Origin: Bombardia bombarda | Lineage: Eukaryota; Ascomycota; Sordariomycetes; Sordariales; Lasiosphaeriaceae | DNA length: 64,000 nucleotides | Direction of reading: 5' to 3' | Assembly: GCA_030512295.1 (NCBI GenBank) | Contig: JAULSR010000003.1 | Coordinates: forward strand, 682,001-746,000 | Part shown: piece by piece, positions 58,935 to 64,000 of the stretch | Numbering within the stretch: position 1 is the first letter of the stretch | Layout of the letters: the number at the start of each line of letters is the position of its first letter | Position numbers and translations under genes: made by a program | Notes under the pieces: generated by a model | Seen by the model: the letters and a program-made list of their open reading frames with translations, nothing else | Databases searched by the model: none | Told to the model about the DNA's origin: nothing

Positions 58935-59289
58935 CTCGAAGTCCACTGCACAGGCACAGTACGCTGAGCGCACACACCGCTGTGGCACAGCTGAAGCGCT
59001 CGTTACCAGCAATGCGCCAGGATCCGGACTCGGGCAGCCAGAAGAGAAAGGCAAGAATGGCAAAAAAAATGTATTTAGGTCGGCCATGCCGCCGTGTCTC
59101 CTGCGTTGGCAGGCACATCCGCCGAGATCAGCTTCGAGACGTTATCGCGAGAGTGTGCCCCCATCAGAGACGGTACAGACTTTGTTTAGGGCAGCAGCGC
59201 TGTAGGGCGCCCCAAATGTACCCCTACTTGTAGCTCCGGCTGACAGTGCGTACAGGTCGAGAGATCACAGTGGTCGGGCCCGTGAGCCA

Positions 59290-61612
59290 ATGGGGAGCAT
59301 GGACCCTGCTCAGATTGCTCGAATCCAAGCGCAGCTTGCGGCGCTGGAAGCACCGGAAGCCCCGCCGCTCACCAGTGAGGAACTTCAGCATTACTGGGAT
59401 CGAGGAAACTAGCGACGTCCTATTCGACCGAGACATTCCAAGAACACGAAGGTGAATATCGTTAACGGCCAACGACGATGGATCGCTTTCTGCGCATGGC
59501 TGCCAAACGCACCAGCCTGGAAGCCCCTTTTGCGCACGCTGAGTTGGGACAACAGGGGTCTTGCCGAGCCATTCGCCAAGTACCTGGTGCGAAGGCCTGG
59601 AAACAGAGTCGGCGCCGAGAGTACGGTCCGCAGGTACTTAAGGGATCTGTCAGCCGTGTTTAATAAGTACAGCGGTGCGGATCTCGAGGAGCGGGTTCGA
59701 AACCACTTCTTCACAATCGCCAAGGTCGAAATCACACCCAAGTTCGGGCTGCGGGTGGAACCGAAGCGCAAGGACGTCCTCAACCCCTCAGGGTTCACCT
59801 ATCTTGCGCATTTCAGCTGGGTCCGGGATAGGACGACCTTCAAGATCGGACTCGACCGGCTCGATGATTCGCTCATCCGCAGCTTCCTCATGTGGACGGG
59901 GTGCCGGAGGCACGAATTGGTGTATGCCCCACCTAAGAATCACCAGGACAAGATCAACAACGAGTACCATGGGGAATCCGACGCCTACACCGATGAGGAT
60001 GACGGTCCGGACGAATACATCCAGCAGCCGCGTCCCGCGCAATGCTGGGTTTGCGAGGACAGGTTGGACGACAGGACTCATAACCCGAAGCTCAGGGTCC
60101 TCTGCTGGGAAGATATAGATCTCTGGATCATGCACGACCCCATGGGCGATGGCGGCCGAGACTGTCTCGCTATGCATGTTCTCTTCCGCTCCCACAAAGG
60201 TGCTGACAACGAGATGGTGCCTACCTGGTTCCCCTTCGTCGAAGAGAAATTCGTCGAAGAGAAACTTCCTGTTCTCTGCCCGATCTCTCAGCTCCTCGCC
60301 AAGGCTCTGGCGGAGGGGGTCGTCGACAGTGAGGGTTACGATGCCCGAGCCGAGCCTTTCTTCAACACCAAGATCAGCATGCCCGCCGTGCACATACCCT
60401 GGAAGAAGGAGTTCTGGCACAAGCCTGTGTTCCGGCAAACCGTCGAGTCCGTCGAAGGGCCCGAGAAATCAGACGAACCGCTGACGGCGAAGATGTTCGA
60501 TAATAACTCGGACAGGGTTGGACAGGCAGCGGGACTTCCCGCTAATTTCCCGTCGTACGTGTATCGTCGAGGGAACCTGGAAATCCTTGATAGTAAGTCC
60601 CCTCTCCGTGGCGATCCGACACTTGCTAACACGAGAGAAGAGAACTACCGTCCGGCCATTCGGGATCAGGGGGCGCGGCACAAACCCAATAGCGCTGTGT
60701 TCCAGAGATACTACAACAACGCCAAGAGGGATGCCTCGGCCCAGAATGCAGGCTTGGGCCGCGGCACCCACTCTCCCTACCTGGACATCCTCAGCCATAT
60801 CGGCGTCCAGTACGACGAGAACCGCAAGACAGCGGCAGCGCAGAACGGTGGGGAGTATCCTCCGAAAGGACCACTTCAAGAAAAGAAACGCCGAAGAGCT
60901 CAACAGACAACTGCTTGGCATCCATGCCCCCCAGCAGCCACTGCAGAAGGTCATCTTTAGCCTGCCGGAACGGAGGGTTCTCGCCGACATCCTCGGCGAT
61001 CTGGACGAAGACCTCCCGGAGGACGACATCGTGCGCAGGAAGATCGACGCGATCAACGGCTGGGTCGCTTATGCCTGGAAAATCGAGCCGAAAGAGCTTA
61101 CAGAACTGCGAGCGCCGTCGGCAGAGGTGGCAAAGCAAGTCGAGGCACCGCCAGCACCCGGACGTACCATCGCGCCGAAGCCGTGGTATGCATCGATGAT
61201 ACAAGACCCGATAAGCCCTCCGGCGCCGATGCCGATGCCGGCAGATGCAGCGGTGATCCAGACCCCGCCGCCGCCGTACACCCCAGCCGCCAACAGCCAT
61301 CCCTTACACACGGCCATACGAGGCGAGAAGCGAGAGTACACCGAGGACCCGGCCGAGCACATCCCCGACGACCGCCCCCGGAAACGCCGCCGCGAACCCC
61401 CCGAACCTTCCGCTGTAAACAACCCATCCGGCTGTGGGAATGGGATGGATGCCCTCCCGGCTTCTCGACAGCCAACTCCAAAGGCGCGGCATAAGTGTAT
61501 GTTCTGCGAGAAAACCTTCAGTCGGAAGGGAACGATGTGGAATTGTGTGGAGCGGCATCTCAAGGACGCAGCCTCGTATTCTCTTATCTGCGCTACCCCA
61601 GGCCTTCTCTAG
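59290..61612 (+). pseudogene. Broken DUF3435 tyrosine recombinase (Starship captain-like)
   Basis: The reading starts MGSMDPAQIARIQAQLAALE and continues in the same frame past a TAG stop at 59410-59412 into RRPIRPRHSKNTK, a typical start of the DNA-binding part. The catalytic core has TGCRRHELVY (Arg near 59905), RSHKGADN (His near 60193), YVYRRG (Arg near 60565) and ARHKPNSAVFQRYY (Tyr near 60709-60714), matching the R-H-R-Y layout of DUF3435. A 48-nt intron (60593-60640, GTAAGT, GCTAAC, AG) keeps the frame. At GGGG 60850-60853 one extra base shifts the frame; reading resumes as SILRKDHFKKRNAEE and runs to 61612. The end holds a C-x2-C-x12-C-x3-H finger (61496-61558). DUF3435 proteins mobilise Starship elements. 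With a stop and a frameshift this copy is probably inactive, unless there are errors in the sequence. The apparent start at 59452 is GTG, so it is not a real start. Confidence 0.85.
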
Positions 61613-62603
61613 GCCGGCGATGAACTGGCAAACGTGAACGTTGGTCAGTGTGGCCACGGGGAATACCTTACATCTTCCTGATCTAACAAGCGATTGATTC
61701 CATCGTCACCGCTATCGCAAGCCGATATTATATTGTCGGCCAACTGTCGGCTTTCGGCCGCGCCCATCTTGCAACGACGAAGGGTTGCCGTGTGAATGTG
61801 CGGGAAAGAGATTCGACTTGTTCATTTTCGTCGATTCGGATCTGTCAACGAGCGCGAATCTCCGAAAACGGAAAAGCGGCTGGAACATGCAACACCCCGC
61901 CATGAGTGCGGGCCGTAGTACACGTGGGCAGCCCTTCAGCCTCACGTTTCAAGGTATCAGTCTACCCCATCGGTGAACCTCAGTCCAGACGCGACAGGGC
62001 GAAGCGACATCAAAACAACGGGCTATGTCGTCCTGCAGGGGGAGGTCTGGAGACCATTCGGCGGGGCTACTGACTGCCGAGCTACAGCTAGATGACCAGA
62101 TGGGGCTCTCATCCTCGGCCAACTTCCAATGGGACAATGTGGGGAGGACTGGCTGCTGCTAGGATGAACGTCTGCCAGCTTGTCATGGATGCGTTGCAGG
62201 GTCGATTTAGCAAATCATACCGTCCTAAGGAGCGTGGGAGGATCTGCTGGAGTTGAGGGACGGCAACTTGGGTGGGCCATACGCCATCCGAGGTCCGTGG
62301 AGTAGTATACGCCACCACCCGTATCGCGGCGGTGATAACGGGTCCGCCTTCGGGGCGGGACAGAGGCCCAATGTAGTACATCGGCCCTGCTCGGTTGTGG
62401 CCTCCGCGTCTCGATACCATGGCGTACCGACGTGGGGGGATCAAGGGCCAATGGTTCCGGCATATGTATGGACAGGTCGTCCGGCAGGGTTGGGTGCTAT
62501 ACGCCCTCGGGGAAGAGTGCTTTAGATGTGTATATAAAGACCGCTTCCTCCCAGTTCAACCATCGTCTAAATCACTCCCCTTGCCCACCATATAGCCCGC
62601 TGA
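61613..62603. other. Spacer between the recombinase pseudogene and the AAA ATPase gene
   Basis: About 1 kb with no recognisable gene. Its right end carries a TATA box and a CT-rich leader-like stretch for the ATPase gene. Confidence 0.6.
62531..62538 (+). promoter_or_regulatory. TATA box of the BCS1-like gene
   Basis: TATATAAA followed by CCGCTTCCTCCCAG, a pyrimidine-rich stretch like a fungal transcription start. It lies about 70 bp before the open frame begins. Confidence 0.55.
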
Positions 62604-64000
62604 CTGTCCGGCTTCACTATTGCTCTACCTAATGACGCGGATCCACCGGCTCAGTTCATTCCATCTTCTCGAGTCTCTATCCTGGACTTCTTGTTCCCCG
62701 GCTTCACCGTCCTCTACGCCGCCGCCGCCGAGCAGCTTCTAGGCAACTTGAGCAGCTACACTCGCCTGCTGTGCGTGTGTGGGATAGTTGTGCTCTTGGC
62801 TAGACCTGCCTTTGGGCGCCTCTGGGGCTTTGTGAAGACCCACTTCAGTTCGTCATTCTTGGCCGTTTGTGACACTCACTTTCTGACAGCCAGCAGTTGT
62901 GACAACCCAAGCCGACAGTACCGATGAATCACACGAGATGCCCGCCCACTGGGCTTCTACTCAGCAATTCGCTCATAACGCCCGTTCCTCCCTCGTTCGT
63001 GTTGGCTGGAAAACAAAGCAAACCGATAACGACGAAGGGGGCAAGAGAAAGCCTCTTAACTATTTACCTTGGAATGGGAGGTTCTACTTCATCTACAAGA
63101 ACCATTTGCTCTGGTACCGGTCCAAGCAAAAGGAGTCGGGCCTCCGCCTGATAGAGGAGGTTTCGGTCTCCTGCCTTGGCAGATCTCCGGGGGTTGTGAA
63201 GCAACTCTTCGACGAGTGCCGAGAAGAGTACCTGAAACTGGCGCAGAACAAGACCGCCATCTACGAGTCCCGAGGTGACAGTTGGGAAAGGATGAAGACG
63301 CGAGACATCAGACCCATCTCGACCGTTATCATGGATAAGAAAGAGAAGTCTGGGCTGCTGAGTGATATCGGAACCTTCCTCGACCCACGAGAACGGGGGT
63401 GGTACTCAGAGCATGGCATTTCCTATAAGAGGGGCTACCTACTGCACGAGCCGCCAGGGACAGGAAAATCCAGTCTGAGCTTGTCGATCGCTGGCTGCTT
63501 CGATCTGGAGATCTACACTCTCAGTCTTTCCAGTATCAGCGAAAAGTCTCTGGGCAGGTTGCTCCACAAGCTTCCCTTGTATTGTATCGTTCTTCTAGAA
63601 GACGTTGACGCCGTTGAGACGCGGTCTCGACGAACAGAACAAGGGAGCGACGATGAAGATGAAGAAGAGGGAGGCTCGGGACATAGAAAGGGAAGCGTCT
63701 CTCTATCCGTCCTCCTCAATGCCCTCGATGGCGTCGCGTCTCAAGAGGGTCGAGTGCTCATCATGACAACAAATCACATCGAGCGGCTTGATCCCGCACT
63801 CATTCGACCCGGCCGGGTGGATAAGAGAATCGAACTTGGGCTTGCAACAAAGGACATTGCCGCTCAGATCCTCTCTCTGATCTACAAGCGTTCTGATTGC
63901 AACATCATAGCTGAAGAGGAGGCGGTCGACGACGCTACGATCGAGAAGCTGGCCGCAGACTTTGCCGGCAAGATGCCGGAAAGGGAGTATAGCCCTGCTC
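62604..64000 (+). CDS. BCS1-like AAA ATPase, 3' end outside the window
   Basis: Exon 1 (open from 62604) to 62847, a 49-nt intron 62848-62896 (GTTCGT, CTGAC, CAG), then an open frame from 62897 past the window end. Exon 1 encodes SILDFLFPGFTVLYAAAAEQ and a membrane helix (YTRLLCVCGIVVLLARPAF), as in fungal BCS1-like proteins. The BCS1 N-domain (YLPWNGRFYFIYKNHLLWYR, RPISTVIMDK) and the AAA domain follow: Walker A EPPGTGKSS (63448-63474), Walker B CIVLLEDVD, an acidic low-complexity insert DDEDEEEGGSGH, sensor LIMTTNH, and RPGRVD. Two oddities: no in-frame ATG lies between the TGA at 62601 and the intron (the nearest candidate, at 62619, is ATT), and the first Walker A glycine is Glu. BCS1 itself moves Rieske protein across the mitochondrial inner membrane. 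Fungi have many divergent paralogues of unknown role, and this is one of them. It may be intact with an upstream exon, or decaying. Confidence 0.8.

Larger units (their letters stand above)
50660..59289. other. Long gene-free region between cdc25 and the recombinase gene
   Basis: 8.6 kb in which I recognise no protein family, tRNA or rRNA. The first part is the cdc25 promoter and includes tandem repeats (50966-50992, 51349-51403). From 54300 to 55150 the DNA is AT-rich. The longest frames (53779-54249, 56456-56947, 58094-58666 on -) have no familiar domains. A 13-bp TTGTCTGACGCAA direct repeat lies near 58387-58412. A non-coding transcript or a decayed repeat cannot be excluded. Confidence 0.5.

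Noticed and set aside
58655..59233. A 192-codon frame just before the recombinase
   Set aside because: It overlaps the inverted repeats and has no domain signature.

Overview
The window looks like nuclear DNA from a filamentous ascomycete, most likely a Sordariomycete. The genes are interrupted by short (about 45-95 nt) GT-AG introns, many with CTAAC-type branch points. Intergenic distances are long and promoters are CT-rich. The alpha-type pheromone repeat (QYCRIKGQSCWK) is close to the Neurospora/Sordaria one. I saw no tRNA, rRNA or CRISPR signal. Exon boundaries were worked out by hand from splice motifs and protein-family continuity.

Layout. 1-4.7 kb: gene-free upstream region with microsatellites and a perfect 26-bp palindrome. 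4.7-9.0 kb (+): pyruvate carboxylase with 10 exons, including 8-nt and 12-nt microexons. 10.6-15.9 kb (-): clathrin heavy chain. 16.6-19.3 kb (+): Nop2-type rRNA m5C methyltransferase, divergent from clathrin. 20.5-21.5 kb (+): mitochondrial DUF1640/CCDC90-family protein. 24.2-25.0 kb (+): alpha-type pheromone precursor with five peptide repeats. 26.7-27.3 kb (-): small orphan gene. 29.8-31.1 kb (+): Erg6-like methyltransferase paralogue. 31.1-33.5 kb: gene-free, with many TACCTA/TAGGTA motifs and two strong inverted repeats. 33.5-36.5 kb (-): a Cys-containing orphan with a 13-nt first exon, and a RING-like Cys/His protein. 37.8-40.5 kb (-): cullin-3. 41.5-42.2 kb (+): Zim17/DNL zinc-finger protein. 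43.2-45.0 kb (-): Drn1/CWF19L1. 48.7-50.7 kb (-): Cdc25 phosphatase.

The housekeeping section ends at Cdc25. An approximately 8.6 kb stretch without recognisable genes follows. Beyond it, on the + strand, are a broken DUF3435 tyrosine recombinase gene of the kind that mobilises Starship elements (59.3-61.6 kb; one in-frame stop and one frameshift) and a BCS1-like AAA ATPase gene that runs off the window end (62.6-64.0 kb) and has no visible in-frame ATG. I read this right-hand end as possibly the captain edge of a decayed Starship-like element with the ATPase as its first cargo gene. This is the most interesting region, but the far end lies outside the window.

Functionally the rest is core biology: anaplerosis, vesicle coats, ribosome biogenesis, mitochondrial chaperoning, ubiquitin ligation, lariat processing, the G2/M switch and mating. 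There is no sign of a co-regulated cluster.
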